The position numbers were made by a program, and so were the translations under genes. From contig NZ_JAUSWJ010000001.1 in assembly GCF_030815145.1 (NCBI RefSeq), forward strand, positions 4,454,501 through 4,518,500: 64,000 nucleotides of DNA, read 5' to 3'. Positions 1 to 9,291 of this stretch are shown here, one piece after another. The notes beneath the pieces were generated by a model. It ran no database searches and had not been told where the DNA came from. It saw only the letters and a program-made list of their open reading frames with translations. The stretch comes from Kaistia geumhonensis (lineage in GTDB: Bacteria > Pseudomonadota > Alphaproteobacteria > Rhizobiales > Kaistiaceae). The first letter of the stretch is position 1, and each line of letters opens with the position of its first letter.

Positions 1-381
1 CCAGAGCGCCAGCTCGTCGGCCGCTTCGACCACCGCGACGCCGAAATCTGCTACGCCCGCCGCTAGCGCCGCCGTCGGCGGCAGCCAGAGCCAGTCGGCG
101 TCGAAGATCGGTTGGAGACCGATGTCAGAGAGGTCGAGCCTGGAGAAGCTGTCCTTGATGCCGATCCCGCGCCCGGGTTGCTCGGCCAGTAGCTCGATCG
201 CCGTCAGCTGCTGGTCGGTGGCGTCGGGATCGGTCGTGACGAGATTGGGATAGAAGGGCGGCGCGTCGCCGCCATTGATCCAGAACCCCGGCTCGAACCG
301 GCACGCGGCCCCATGTGCGCGCGAGACGGCGTCGCACCAATCCGCATTGTTCCAGGCTGCGAGCACGACGGGGTCTGACAT
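1..381 (-). CDS. Hypothetical protein, 3' end outside window
   Basis: An open frame starts at the ATG read from 381 down to 379 and runs without a stop to the window edge, giving the first 127 residues. It opens MSDPVVLAAWNNADWCDAV and is rich in W and D, with a WINGGDAPPFYPNLVT stretch near residue 40. The pattern (short N-terminal domain mentioning a 'placed' FYPNLVT segment) recalls hypothetical proteins sometimes fused to GNAT acetyltransferase domains, but the part that would decide this lies outside the window. It lies on the same strand as icd and downstream of the icd terminator, so it is probably transcribed separately. Function is not assigned. Confidence 0.6.
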   Translation of the reverse strand, partial: MSDPVVLAAWNNADWCDAVSRAHGAACRFEPGFWINGGDAPPFYPNLVTTDPDATDQQLTAIELLAEQPGRGIGIKDSFSRLDLSDIGLQPIFDADWLWLPPTAALAAGVADFGVAVVEAADELALW

Positions 382-402
382 CGTTCCATCCGCATAAGCA
401 AA

Positions 403-427
403 ACGGCGCGGGGGACACCCGCGCCGT
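403..427 (-). terminator. Rho-independent terminator of icd
   Basis: A perfect 10 bp stem (ACGGCGCGGG / CCCGCGCCGT) with a 5-base loop lies 24 bases past the icd stop. On the minus strand the stem is followed by TTTTGCTT, a fair T-tract. Confidence 0.8.
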
Positions 428-450
428 CGTGACATCGTGATCGGCGGCTC

Positions 451-1665
451 TCAGCCGGCCATGGCCTTGGTCAGGTTGTCGCTGACCTTGTCGAGGAAGC
501 CGGTTGTCGAGAGCCATTTCTGGTCGGGGCCGACCAGGAGGGCGAGGTCCTTGGTCATGTAGCCGGCTTCGACCGTGTCGACGCAGACCTTCTCCAGCGT
601 CGCAGCGAACTTCGCGAGCTCGGCATTGTCGTCGAGCTTCGCACGGTGGGCGAGGCCGCGGGTCCAGGCGAAGATCGACGCGATCGAGTTGGTCGAGGTT
701 TCCTTGCCCTTCTGGTGCTCGCGATAATGGCGGGTGACGGTGCCGTGCGCCGCCTCGGCCTCGACGGTCTTGCCGTCGGGCGTCAGCAGGACCGAGGTCA
801 TCAGGCCGAGCGAGCCGAAGCCCTGCGCGACGGTGTCGGACTGAACGTCGCCGTCATAGTTCTTGCACGCCCAGACATAGCCGCCGGACCACTTCAGCGC
901 CGAGGCGACCATGTCGTCGATCAGGCGATGCTCATAGGTGAGGCCGGCGGCCTTGAAGTCGGCGGCGAACTCGTTGTCGAACACCTCCTGGAAGAGGTCC
1001 TTGAAGCGGCCGTCATAGGCCTTGAGGATCGTGTTCTTCGTCGAGAGATAGACCGGATACTTGCGCATCAGGCCGTAATTCAGCGAGGCGCGGGCGAATT
1101 CGCGGATCGACTCGTCGAGATTGTACATCGCCATGGCGACGCCGGCGCCCGGGAACTTGAACACTTCCTTTTCGATGACGGTGCCGTCTTCGCCCTCGAA
1201 CTTGATCGTCATGCGGCCCTTGCCGGGCACCTTGAAGTCGGTCGCGCGATACTGGTCGCCAAAGGCGTGGCGGCCGACGATGATCGGCTGCGTCCAGCCG
1301 GGAACGAGGCGCGGCACGTTCTTGCAGATGATCGGCTCGCGGAAGATCACGCCGCCGAGGATGTTGCGGATCGTGCCGTTCGGCGACTTCCACATCTCCT
1401 TGAGGTTGAACTCCTTCACGCGTGCTTCGTCGGGCGTGATCGTCGCGCATTTGACGCCGACGCCGACCTTCTTGATCGCTTCAGCCGCCTCGACCGTGAC
1501 CTTGTCGTTCGTCGCGTCGCGATGCTCGATGCCGAGGTCGAAATACTGCAGGTCGATGTCGAGATAGGGGTGGATCAGCTTGTCCTTGATGGCCTGCCAG
1601 ATGATGCGGGTCATCTCGTCGCCGTCGAGCTCGACGACCGGATTCGCTACCTTGATCTTCGCCAT
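451..1665 (-). CDS. icd: NADP-dependent isocitrate dehydrogenase
   Basis: TCA-cycle enzyme that oxidises and decarboxylates isocitrate to 2-oxoglutarate in the cytoplasm, making NADPH. The 404-residue product begins [20 protein letters not shown] and has the eukaryote-like (type II) homodimeric IDH length. The substrate loop [13 protein letters not shown] (about residue 95) and the metal-binding segment LIDDMVA...YDGDVQSD (about residues 250-280) are intact. The open frame extends 5' to 2037, but the family start is the ATG at 1665, preceded by a purine-rich AGGCGAGG. It is monocistronic, with its own terminator at 403-427. Confidence 0.97.
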   Translation of the reverse strand: MAKIKVANPVVELDGDEMTRIIWQAIKDKLIHPYLDIDLQYFDLGIEHRDATNDKVTVEAAEAIKKVGVGVKCATITPDEARVKEFNLKEMWKSPNGTIRNILGGVIFREPIICKNVPRLVPGWTQPIIVGRHAFGDQYRATDFKVPGKGRMTIKFEGEDGTVIEKEVFKFPGAGVAMAMYNLDESIREFARASLNYGLMRKYPVYLSTKNTILKAYDGRFKDLFQEVFDNEFAADFKAAGLTYEHRLIDDMVASALKWSGGYVWACKNYDGDVQSDTVAQGFGSLGLMTSVLLTPDGKTVEAEAAHGTVTRHYREHQKGKETSTNSIASIFAWTRGLAHRAKLDDNAELAKFAATLEKVCVDTVEAGYMTKDLALLVGPDQKWLSTTGFLDKVSDNLTKAMAG

Positions 1666-1912
1666 GGACTGTTCGCCTCGCCTTCGTTCGGAAGCCCTCG
1701 CGGCGGTGGAGGCCGGCGCGATCGGGCATGAGAAACCCGGCCTGCTATAGCATCGCCGCCCGGGAGCGCCAATGCGCGGCGGCGCAGCGCCGGTTAAGGA
1801 ACAGGGCGATTTTGTGGCTCCGTGCGGGAACGGCGGGCCGGCCTTGCCGTTGCAATGCATCGGCCGGGATGCGCTGCGATCCGGGCCGCTACCGACAGCC
1901 CCGGAGTCCACC

Positions 1913-2152
1913 ATGTCCGATCTGCACGAGTTGATCGAAACGCTCATGCTGAAGGCGGCGCTGACCCTGATGCTCGGCCTGGTCGGCTGGGCGGGCGCCG
2001 TGGTCTTCATCGGCCTCGCCACGGCCGCCGCGCGCAACGTCGTCGCGTCCCCCGCCGTTACCTGGGCGGACGAGAACGCAGCGATCCTGGCGCTGTTCCT
2101 GACGACGCTCGGTTATGTCTGGCTGAAGCTCCGGCCCGCGACGTCGAACTGA
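1913..2152 (+). CDS. Small membrane protein of unknown function
   Basis: A 79-residue protein starting [20 protein letters not shown]. It has two hydrophobic segments, roughly residues 14-40 and 58-73, and ends in a short basic tail, so it is probably a two-pass inner-membrane protein. I chose the ATG at 1913 because the upstream part of the frame has no protein-like composition. It is divergent from icd and convergent with the hdeD-like gene. No known family was recognised. Confidence 0.6.
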   Translation: MSDLHELIETLMLKAALTLMLGLVGWAGAVVFIGLATAAARNVVASPAVTWADENAAILALFLTTLGYVWLKLRPATSN

Positions 2153-2180
2153 CCGTTCGACGTCGTCGCCGTTGCGCTGC

Positions 2181-2201
2181 CGGATCGCCTCAGGCGATCC
2201 G
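2181..2201. terminator. Hairpin at the convergent gene ends, stop codon in loop
   Basis: A perfect 9 bp stem (CGGATCGCC / GGCGATCCG) whose 3-base loop is the TGA stop of the hdeD-like gene read on the minus strand. It sits between two convergent genes. There is no T-tract, so it is either a bidirectional terminator or an RNA 3' end stabiliser. Confidence 0.45.
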
Positions 2202-2744
2202 CTTCGCGGCGAGGCCGAGCGCGATATAGCTCCAGCCGGTGAAGATCAGCGAGATGCCGGCCAGAGTTCCGGGGACCCAGAGACCCGAGAACGGGTAGTT
2301 GGTGAGGATCATCACGCCGGCGATCAGCGCGATGACGCCGGCGGCGGCGATCCAGCCCCAGCCGTCATGCGGGCGGATGCGCAAGCCGAGAATGATCTGG
2401 AAGATGCCCTTGGCGATGAACACGGCGGCGATGACGAGCGTCAACGCAAAGGAGCCGGTCGCGGGCGACATGTAGATGGCGATGCCGCCGAGCAGCATCA
2501 CGACGCCGATCACAAGCTGCCACAGGAAGCCGGTCCAGCTCTGGACGCTGAAGCTCTGCCAGATCTGCACCACGCCGGCGACCACCAGCACGGCTGCGAG
2601 GAAGATCCCCACCGCGAGCGACGAAACCAGCGGCATCGCGATGGCGAAGAACCCGCCGATCAGAAACACGATCCCGAGGGCGACGAACCAGCCCCATTTC
2701 TGCTGGACCGTCGTGGAAATGTTGCGGACCGTGACGTTCGACAT
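2190..2744 (-). CDS. HdeD-family membrane protein (DUF308)
   Basis: The 184-residue protein has six predicted membrane helices in three short-loop pairs, the DUF308 arrangement seen in E. coli HdeD, which is linked to acid stress. The GGFFAIAMP and GGIAIYMSP segments after the first and third helices are typical. HdeD proteins are inner-membrane proteins of unknown mechanism, so only the family is assigned. It stands alone on the minus strand, divergent from the methyltransferase gene at 2888. Confidence 0.85.
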   Translation of the reverse strand: MSNVTVRNISTTVQQKWGWFVALGIVFLIGGFFAIAMPLVSSLAVGIFLAAVLVVAGVVQIWQSFSVQSWTGFLWQLVIGVVMLLGGIAIYMSPATGSFALTLVIAAVFIAKGIFQIILGLRIRPHDGWGWIAAAGVIALIAGVMILTNYPFSGLWVPGTLAGISLIFTGWSYIALGLAAKRIA

Positions 2745-2887
2745 GGCGTTGTGCTCCCAAGCTCCGACGCCGATTTTGAACCAAGCCGCGCTTCAGCACA
2801 ATGACGGCGGACGCTGCTCGTCGGGCCGTGACTGGAACGGCGCCGAGCGATGCGGTAGGGAACGGGAAAACCGAGCCGCTCCTGCCG

Positions 2888-3715
2888 ATGACCCATAACG
2901 CCGACCGTCTTCTCGCCGATGGCCCCGCCATCATCCTCGTCGAGCCGCAACTCGGCGAGAATATCGGCACGGCGGCGCGCGCCATGGCCAATTTCGGTCT
3001 CGGCGATCTCCGGATCGTCAATCCGCGCGACGGCTGGCCGAACGAGAGCGCGCGCCGCGCCGCGAGCCGCGCCGATCATGTCTTCGACCGCATCCGCGTC
3101 TTCGACAGCCTCGCCGATGCCGTCGCCGATCTCGGCTTCCTGATCGCGACGACGGCGCGTTCGCGCGAGGTCGTGAAGACGGTGCGCGGTCCGGCCTCGG
3201 CGGCGGCGATCCTGCGCGGCCATGCCGCGGCCGGCACCGGCACCGGCATTCTCTTCGGGCGCGAGCGCGTTGGGCTCTTCAACGAGGAGATCTCGCTCTG
3301 CGACGAGATCGTGACGCTGCCCGTCGACCCGCGCTTCGCTTCGCTCAACATCGCGCAGGCCGTGCTGATCCTCGGCTATGAATGGCGGCGCAGTGGACTT
3401 GCCGAGGAAGAGGGCGGGCTGCCCTTCCAGACGCCCAACCCCAGCCGTCCCGCCACCAAGGAGGAACTCACCGGCCTCTTCGAGCATCTCGAACGGGCGC
3501 TCGACGCGGTGACCTTCTTCCGGCCGGCCGAGAAGAAGCCTGTCGTCGTGCAGACGCTGCGCGCGATGCTGACCAAGGCCTCGTTCACGGAGCAGGACAT
3601 CCGCACGATGCGCGGCGTCATCGCGGCGCTCGAGAATCGCCCGACCCGGCCGCGACGCCGCAGCGATGGATCGCTGACGACCAGCCGCGAGGCGGACGAG
3701 GAGGAGGCGCTATGA
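2888..3715 (+). CDS. TrmJ/LasT-type SPOUT RNA methyltransferase
   Basis: Probable SAM-dependent 2'-O-methyltransferase acting on tRNA (TrmJ-like). The 275-residue protein has the SPOUT signature motifs in order: [20 protein letters not shown] (about residues 17-36), [13 protein letters not shown], the [11 protein letters not shown] knot motif (about 120), and [14 protein letters not shown] (about 155). A C-terminal helical extension of about 80 residues follows. The ATG at 2888 is chosen because homology starts directly after it; upstream in-frame codons from 2801 look non-coding. Its stop overlaps the murI start (ATGA), so the two are translationally coupled. The exact substrate cannot be told from sequence. 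Confidence 0.88.
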   Translation: MTHNADRLLADGPAIILVEPQLGENIGTAARAMANFGLGDLRIVNPRDGWPNESARRAASRADHVFDRIRVFDSLADAVADLGFLIATTARSREVVKTVRGPASAAAILRGHAAAGTGTGILFGRERVGLFNEEISLCDEIVTLPVDPRFASLNIAQAVLILGYEWRRSGLAEEEGGLPFQTPNPSRPATKEELTGLFEHLERALDAVTFFRPAEKKPVVVQTLRAMLTKASFTEQDIRTMRGVIAALENRPTRPRRRSDGSLTTSREADEEEAL

Positions 3716-4512
3716 GCGCCCGTCTGCTGGTGTTCGATTCGGGCATCGGCGGTCTCTCGGTGCTCGCCGAGATCAGGCGGCGCGTGCCGCGGGCGGGCAT
3801 CGTCTACGTTGCCGACGACAAGGCCTTTCCCTATGGCGACTGGGAAGAGGGGCCGCTGGGAGCGCATGTCGTGGACCTCGTCGGGCGGCTGATCGCCCGC
3901 TATTCGCCCGATGCGGTCGTCATCGCCTGCAACACTGCCTCGACGCTCGTTCTGCCGGCCCTGCGCGCGGCGCACACCATCCCGTTCGTCGGCACGGTCC
4001 CGGCGGTCAAGCCTGCGGCGGAGCGCACGAAGAGCGGCGTCATCGGCGTGCTCGCGACGCCCGGCACCATGCGACGCGACTACACGCGCGCGCTCATCCG
4101 GGACTTCGCGCAGGCCTGCCACGTCCGCCTCGTCGGATCCTTCGAGCTGGCTCCCCTTGCCGAAAGCGCCATGCGCGGCGATGCCGTGGACGACGCGGCA
4201 ATCCTCGCCGAGATCGAGCCCGCCTTCATCGACGTTGGCGGGAAGCGCACGGATGCGGTGGTGCTCGCCTGTACGCATTACCCGTTCCTCGTCGATCGCT
4301 TCCGCCGTATCGCGCCCTGGCCCGTCGCCTGGATCGACCCGGCCGATGCGATCGCGCGACGGGTCGTGTCGCTGCTCGGGCTCGACGAGACGCCGAGCAT
4401 GATGAGGGTTCCGGGCAGCGCGCGGCTTTCGTCGGGGAAGGCGTGGTCGCCTGCGCTCGTGCCGCTCCTCGAGACCTACGGCCTCACGCCCGAGACGGGC
4501 GATCCCTTGTGA
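3712..4512 (+). CDS. murI: Glutamate racemase
   Basis: Interconverts L- and D-glutamate to supply D-Glu for peptidoglycan. The 266-residue protein starts [18 protein letters not shown]. It has both catalytic cysteines in their family contexts, ACNTAST near residue 70 and ACTHYPF near residue 185, and the FPYGDWEEG loop near residue 40. The start overlaps the TGA of the methyltransferase gene by the ATGA arrangement, so the pair is probably one operon. Confidence 0.95.
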   Translation: MSARLLVFDSGIGGLSVLAEIRRRVPRAGIVYVADDKAFPYGDWEEGPLGAHVVDLVGRLIARYSPDAVVIACNTASTLVLPALRAAHTIPFVGTVPAVKPAAERTKSGVIGVLATPGTMRRDYTRALIRDFAQACHVRLVGSFELAPLAESAMRGDAVDDAAILAEIEPAFIDVGGKRTDAVVLACTHYPFLVDRFRRIAPWPVAWIDPADAIARRVVSLLGLDETPSMMRVPGSARLSSGKAWSPALVPLLETYGLTPETGDPL

Positions 4513-4577
4513 GCCGCGAAGGGCCGGCCTAGTTTGCCGGCCCGCGAGGGCGGGACAGCAACAGACAGAACACGATC

Positions 4578-5774
4578 ATGACAACCTACGACAGCGCCCA
4601 TGTCCGCCGTCCTGTCGCGCCTCCCGCGCCATGGACCCTTCATCTCGGCGGCGTCGGGCTGGCCCTCTTCGCCATCCTCAACCTCGTCGTCTTCGTGATG
4701 GTCGCCATCAATCCCGAAGCACGCAGCGTCGTGCCGATCTACCGGGTCGGCTCGCTCGGCTGGTGGGCGGGGCAGGACATTTTCGGCGAGGGTACGGCCG
4801 GCTTCATCTATCTGCCCAGCTTCGCCGTCCTTTACACGCCCTTCGCGTTGCTCGGGCCGCAGCTCGGCGACATCGCCTGGCGCGCGGTCTCGGCGGGGCT
4901 TCTCGCCTTCGGCGTCGCCGAAACGCTGCGCGTCGCACTGCCGCGTTTCGACCGGCGAACGGTCTGGCTGTCGGCCGGCGTCGCGCTGCTGGTCGCGCTG
5001 CCGGGCGCCGCCAATTCGCTGCGCAACGGCCAGGCGACGACGATTCTCTATGCGCTGATGCTCATCGCCACCGTCGCGGTGATCGAGCGGCGCTGGTGGT
5101 CGGCCGGCATCCTGCTGGCGCTCGCCTTCGCGCTGAAGCCGCTCGCGATCGTCTATATCCTGCTCGTCGCCGCGCTGCAGCCCGCTGTCATCGGGCGGTT
5201 CGTCGTGGCTCTCGTCGTCCTGATGGCCCTGCCGCTCGTCCATCCCGACCCCTCGCGCGCCCTGGAGCTCTACGGTCTCGGCATCCACAAGGTGCTGATC
5301 GCCGGTGCGCCGGATCTCGGCCGCTGGTCCGACATCACCGGCCTTCTCGGCAAGCTCGGCATCGTCGCGCCGGAGAGCGTGCTCACCGCGATGCGCATCG
5401 TCGCGGCGCTGGCGACGCTCGCGCTCGGCGCCGTCGCCTTGCGTCGGAACGGCCGCGTGCGCGGCATGATCAATCTCTACGCGCTGTCGGTCGTCTATCT
5501 CATGCTGATGAGCCCGCGAACCGAGGCGCAGACCTATCTCATGCTCGGCGCGACGCTCGGCATCGCGACCGTGCTCGGCTGGAGCGCCGACGGCGAACGC
5601 AAGCGGCCGATCCTCTATTCCGCGCTCGCGGTGATGCTGGCCGCCGGCGGCCTCGGCACCGCCATGCTGCGCGCGACGGATCTTTGGTGGGACCCGCTGC
5701 TCTGCCTCGTCTACCTGCCGTTCCTCGTCGCCGACTGCCTCAGGCGGACGGCTTCGGACGATGGCGGAAGGTGA
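4578..5774 (+). CDS. GT87-like (DUF2029) integral-membrane glycosyltransferase
   Basis: A 398-residue polytopic protein with about ten hydrophobic segments. It has the GT-C-type plan: a first helix (about 25-45), a periplasmic loop with YRVGSLGWWAGQDIF, then a FIYLPSFAVLYTPFALLG segment typical of DUF2029/GT87 proteins, and an ALKPLA motif near residue 188. Such enzymes transfer sugars from polyprenyl-phosphate carriers on the periplasmic face. Its 3' end overlaps the convergent gtrA-like gene by 35 bases. The neighbouring minus-strand trio (GT2, deacetylase, GtrA) suggests that it uses the lipid-linked sugar they make; that link is inference. Confidence 0.75.
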   Translation: MTTYDSAHVRRPVAPPAPWTLHLGGVGLALFAILNLVVFVMVAINPEARSVVPIYRVGSLGWWAGQDIFGEGTAGFIYLPSFAVLYTPFALLGPQLGDIAWRAVSAGLLAFGVAETLRVALPRFDRRTVWLSAGVALLVALPGAANSLRNGQATTILYALMLIATVAVIERRWWSAGILLALAFALKPLAIVYILLVAALQPAVIGRFVVALVVLMALPLVHPDPSRALELYGLGIHKVLIAGAPDLGRWSDITGLLGKLGIVAPESVLTAMRIVAALATLALGAVALRRNGRVRGMINLYALSVVYLMLMSPRTEAQTYLMLGATLGIATVLGWSADGERKRPILYSALAVMLAAGGLGTAMLRATDLWWDPLLCLVYLPFLVADCLRRTASDDGGR

Positions 5775-6159
5775 AGAAGCGGTAGCCCGAATAGGACGCG
5801 ACGGTGGAGATCGCCGTCGCGATCACCAGCGCGACGAACGGGATCGTCGCCGGCCGAAGGATCAGGATCGCGGCATAGACGCCGTAATTGATCACCGCCG
5901 AGAGCGAGGCGACGGCCGCGTAGCGCATGAATTCGCGCAGCCGTGGCCGGCCGGGCATCGGGAAGGTCCAGGTGCGGTTGATCAGCCAGCCGACGACCAT
6001 CGCCGTCAGGATCGCGAAGGGGCGCGCCACCAGCGGCCCGAGCCCGGCGGCCAGCAGCAGCTGCAGCATCGCGGCGTCGACGAAGAAGGCGCTGAACCCG
6101 GCGATCGCAAAATGCACGATGTGGCGGAGCCGCGGGTTGGAGAGCGTTCGCCTGATCAT
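5740..6159 (-). CDS. GtrA-family membrane protein (putative sugar-lipid flippase)
   Basis: The 139-residue, four-helix protein begins MIRRTLSNPRLRHIVHFAIA and carries the GtrA signature LINRTWTFP near residue 63 and YRFFTF near the C-terminus. GtrA proteins are thought to flip undecaprenyl-phosphate-linked sugars across the inner membrane. The ATG at 6159 overlaps the stop of the upstream deacetylase gene (ATGA). A longer open frame to 6318 exists, but it runs through the deacetylase gene and reads as arginine-rich shadow sequence. Confidence 0.88.
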   Translation of the reverse strand: MIRRTLSNPRLRHIVHFAIAGFSAFFVDAAMLQLLLAAGLGPLVARPFAILTAMVVGWLINRTWTFPMPGRPRLREFMRYAAVASLSAVINYGVYAAILILRPATIPFVALVIATAISTVASYSGYRFFTFRHRPKPSA

Positions 6160-7004
6160 CACTGCCACCACAGGACACGCCCGTCGCCATCGCGGCGGCA
6201 GCGCCAGAGCCAGGCGCCGAGATCGCGCCGCGCCAAAAGGGTCTCCAGCTCCTGCATGCGGCGTGCGGTGATCGTGTCGCGTGCGCCGAGCGTCGCATCG
6301 ACGCGGCCGGGATGACACATCATCAGCGGCCGCTCGCCGCGCGCGACGAGCGCGATGTCGATCTCGCGGTCATAGGGCGTCGCCCCGGAGAAGGCGGAAA
6401 AGCCCGAGAATCCGTCATTGCTCGGAAGGCCGGCTTCCGCCAGCGCCTGCGCAAGGCCCCGGGCGTGCCAGGCGACGCCGGCCGCCTTCACCAGAAAGTG
6501 GCGGCGGGCGAGGATGCGGGAGAGCCGGTCTCCGGGATTGCGGACAAGCGGCGGCCGGCCGGGATAGCGGGCGCGGAGCGCGGCGATCAGCGCCCGGCGG
6601 ACCGGCGGGAAGATATGCACATGGTGATGGCCGTCGACGAAATCCGGCGCCATGCCCGCCGCATCCTCGAAGCGGTCCAGCTGGCGGTCGACCTCGGCGG
6701 CGATCTCCGCGTCCGCGCCGCGTGCGCCGCCCTTCAGGAACAGTGACGGCGAGGGCAGGGCGCCCGAAGGCGCGAGACGCGGCATCGGCCCGAGCGGCGC
6801 GCCTGCCGTGAGGTTCAGATGCAGGCCGATCGCGACGCGGTTCTTCTGCGCAACGAGCGGCGGCGCCTCGCGCGGCCAGTCGGGCCAGGTCACCATGGCG
6901 GCCGTTGCCGAAAGCCGGTCGGCGCCGACGAGTTCGAGGATTCCGTCCGAGACCGCCGGCGAGATGGCGTAGTCGTCGGCCGAAAGCACGACACGCCGGC
7001 TCAC
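6159..7004 (-). CDS. YdjC/ChbG/HpnK-family carbohydrate deacetylase
   Basis: Predicted metal-dependent de-N-acetylase of an amino sugar. The 281-residue protein has the family metal and catalytic motifs: SADDY (residues 8-12), GLHLNLT (about 60), DGHHHVH (about 123) and MCHPG (about 236). Members include ChbG (chitooligosaccharides), NaxD (undecaprenyl-phosphate-GalNAc in lipid A modification) and hopanoid-locus HpnK. It overlaps both neighbours by ATGA (GT2 upstream, GtrA downstream), so a lipid-linked substrate as for NaxD is the best guess from context. Sequence alone does not separate the subfamilies. Confidence 0.88.
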   Translation of the reverse strand: MSRRVVLSADDYAISPAVSDGILELVGADRLSATAAMVTWPDWPREAPPLVAQKNRVAIGLHLNLTAGAPLGPMPRLAPSGALPSPSLFLKGGARGADAEIAAEVDRQLDRFEDAAGMAPDFVDGHHHVHIFPPVRRALIAALRARYPGRPPLVRNPGDRLSRILARRHFLVKAAGVAWHARGLAQALAEAGLPSNDGFSGFSAFSGATPYDREIDIALVARGERPLMMCHPGRVDATLGARDTITARRMQELETLLARRDLGAWLWRCRRDGDGRVLWWQ

Positions 7005-7972
7005 GAAGGCATGTCGCCGACGCGGCGCCCCTGCTTGGGCTCGCTGACGCCGATCTCCTCGCCGATCAGGAAGAGCGGGCGGCGCTTCACCTCCTCATAG
7101 ATGCGCGCGACATATTCGCCGAGCACGCCGAGGGAGATGAGCTGCACGCCCGAGAAGAACATGATCGAGACGATCAGCGAGGGAAAACCGGGCTGGTCGG
7201 TACCCGAAACGAGGGTACGGATCAGGAACAGCACCGCGTAGACCATGGCGAAGGCCGAGACCACCAGGCCGAGATAGGACCAGACCTTGAGCGGCACGGT
7301 CGAGAAGGACACGATTCCGTCGACAGCGAAATGCAGCAGGCGGCGGAAGTTGAAGCTGGAATGGCCCGCCGCCCGGCCGCCGACCGCGAAGGGAAGCGTG
7401 GTCTGGCGGAAGCCGATCCAGGCATAGAGGCCCTTGGAGAAGCGGGACCGCTCGCCGAGACGGTTCATCGCGTCCACGGCCCTGCGGTCGAGCAGCAGGA
7501 AGTCGACCGCCCCGCGCGGAAGCCGCGTCGCGGCGATGAGGCGGAACAGCGCGTGGAATCCGCGCGAATAGAAGCGGCGCAGTGCCCCTTCCTCCGCCAT
7601 GCCCTCGCGCGAGCCGAGGACGACTTCGTACCCGGCCCGCCAGCGCTCGACAAAGGCCGGGATCATTTCCGGCGGATGCTGCGTATCGCCGTCCATGAGG
7701 ATGACGGCATCGGCGGCGGCATAGTGGAGACCGGCGGCGATCGCCGTCTCCTTGCCGAAATTGCGGCTGAGCGAGATGGCGGTGAAGCGCGGGTCTTCTT
7801 CGTTCAGCCGCTTGAGACGCTCCAGCGTCCCGTCGGACGAACCGTCATTGACGAACAGCACGCTCCAGTCGACGCCGAGCCCCTCCATGACGGGCGTCAG
7901 GCGCTGCACGAAAAGCGGCAGTCCCACCGCTTCGTTAAAGACCGGCACGACGACCGTGATCCGCTCCGCCAT
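7001..7972 (-). CDS. Family 2 glycosyltransferase, ArnC/GtrB type
   Basis: Predicted polyprenyl-phosphate glycosyltransferase on the cytoplasmic face of the inner membrane. The 323-residue protein has a GT-A domain with VNDGSSDGT (about residue 41) and the ILMDGDTQHPPE metal-binding motif (about 95), then two C-terminal membrane helices (about 230-255 and 265-290) as in GtrB and ArnC. It ends with the family-typical GEYVARIYEEVKRRP. It is the first gene of a three-gene unit in which successive genes overlap by ATGA, so it should supply the sugar lipid for the downstream deacetylase and flippase. Confidence 0.92.
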   Translation of the reverse strand: MAERITVVVPVFNEAVGLPLFVQRLTPVMEGLGVDWSVLFVNDGSSDGTLERLKRLNEEDPRFTAISLSRNFGKETAIAAGLHYAAADAVILMDGDTQHPPEMIPAFVERWRAGYEVVLGSREGMAEEGALRRFYSRGFHALFRLIAATRLPRGAVDFLLLDRRAVDAMNRLGERSRFSKGLYAWIGFRQTTLPFAVGGRAAGHSSFNFRRLLHFAVDGIVSFSTVPLKVWSYLGLVVSAFAMVYAVLFLIRTLVSGTDQPGFPSLIVSIMFFSGVQLISLGVLGEYVARIYEEVKRRPLFLIGEEIGVSEPKQGRRVGDMPS

Positions 7973-8044
7973 TCACTCCGGCTCCGGCGGCGGGACGCCA
8001 TGCCCCGCCGAAACGAGCGCAACCTAGCAGGATCGATCCGAATG

Positions 8045-9079
8045 TCATCCCGCCGCGCGGACGGGCTCCACGGCCTGGTCGGCTGCCTTGAGCTCGGCCA
8101 GGATCTCGAACGAACGGAGCCGGTCGGCATGGTCGTAGAAGTCGGAGGTGACGATGAGCTCGTCGGCGCCCGTCTCGGCCAGCATCCGCTCGAGATGACG
8201 GCGGACGGTGTCGGGGCCGCCGATCGCCGCGACGCCGAGATGCGAGCGCACATAGGCCTCCTCGCGCTCGTCCCAGAGCCCGTCCATGCTCTCGACCGGC
8301 GGCAGGAGCACGGTCGGCTTGCCGCGCACGAGATTGACGAGACGCTGGTGCTGCGTCGTCGCGAGATACTGCGCGCGCTCGTCGGTGTCGGCGGCGGTAA
8401 CCGGCAGGCCGACCATGATGTAGGGCTTGTCGAGATATTCGGACGGCCGGAAATAGTGCCGGTGCACCTCGATCGCTTCCATCAGGCGCTGCGGCGCGAA
8501 ATGGCTGGCGAAGGCAAAGGGGAGGCCGAGCAGCGCCGAAAGCTGGGCGCTGAAGGTCGACGAGCCGAGCAGCCAGACCGGAACGTTGGAGCCGGCGCCC
8601 GGCACGGCCCGCACCTTCTGGTTCTCGCCGGCCGGCGCGAGCAGCGCGAGCAGCTCCTGCACATTCTGCGGGAAGGCGTTGTCGTCGTCGGCGAGATCGC
8701 GCCGGAGCGCGCGCGTCGTCAGCGGATCGGTGCCCGGCGCGCGGCCGAGGCCGAGATCGATACGGCCGGGATACAGCGCTTCCAGCGTGCCGAACTGCTC
8801 GGCGATGACGATCGGCGCATGGTTGGGCAGCATCACGCCGCCGGAGCCGACGCGGATGCGGCTGGTGGCGCCGGCGACATGGCCGATCAGCACCGCCGTC
8901 GCGGAAGAGGCGATGCCGGGCATGTTGTGATGCTCGGCCAGCCAGAAGCGGTTGAAACCGAGGCGCTCGACGTGGCGGGCGAGGTCGACCGTGCGGGCGA
9001 AGGCGTCGGCGATTGTGCCGCCGGCGCGGATGGACGAAAGGTCGAGGACGGAGAGCGGCGTCTGGCCGAGTTTCGGCAT
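8045..9079 (-). CDS. LLM-class flavin-dependent oxidoreductase
   Basis: A luciferase-like monooxygenase-fold protein of 344 residues that should use FMNH2. Homology begins at the ATG at 9079 ([18 protein letters not shown]), which has GGAG seven to eight bases upstream; the frame stays open further 5' without protein-like content. Typical segments are [20 protein letters not shown] (about 43-62), [20 protein letters not shown] (about 80-100) and [15 protein letters not shown] (about 108-122). This is the MsnO8/alkanal-monooxygenase-like branch, whose substrates are mostly unknown. It is transcribed alone, divergent from the transglycosylase gene. Confidence 0.88.
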   Translation of the reverse strand: MPKLGQTPLSVLDLSSIRAGGTIADAFARTVDLARHVERLGFNRFWLAEHHNMPGIASSATAVLIGHVAGATSRIRVGSGGVMLPNHAPIVIAEQFGTLEALYPGRIDLGLGRAPGTDPLTTRALRRDLADDDNAFPQNVQELLALLAPAGENQKVRAVPGAGSNVPVWLLGSSTFSAQLSALLGLPFAFASHFAPQRLMEAIEVHRHYFRPSEYLDKPYIMVGLPVTAADTDERAQYLATTQHQRLVNLVRGKPTVLLPPVESMDGLWDEREEAYVRSHLGVAAIGGPDTVRRHLERMLAETGADELIVTSDFYDHADRLRSFEILAELKAADQAVEPVRAAG

Positions 9080-9291
9080 GGATATGCTCCGCTGGGAGTT
9101 CGGGGGTGCCTTGAGATAGGCATCGCGGCGCCCCGGCGTCAGGGGCAAGGCCTTGATTTTCCTGCCTTGCAGCGCTGCCACACCCAAGAGGATTCGCGGG
9201 GGACTTCGCAGAGCGTAATTATCCGGTAATATGTGCGTCGATGAGGGCCGGCCAAACGAGCCCTCGCGACACCGGAGACGACCCGATTCCG

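Noticed and set aside
125-517. 130-residue ORF on the minus strand over the start of the first gene and the icd end
   Set aside because: Arg-rich and low in aliphatic residues; it crosses the icd terminator, and the neighbouring frame gives a better protein (1-381).
646-1731. 361-residue plus-strand ORF antisense to icd
   Set aside because: Shadow of icd; the Asp/Arg/His/Leu-heavy composition is typical of antisense frames in GC-rich DNA.
6905-9229. 774-residue plus-strand ORF over the GT2 and flavin oxidoreductase genes
   Set aside because: Antisense shadow spanning two real genes.
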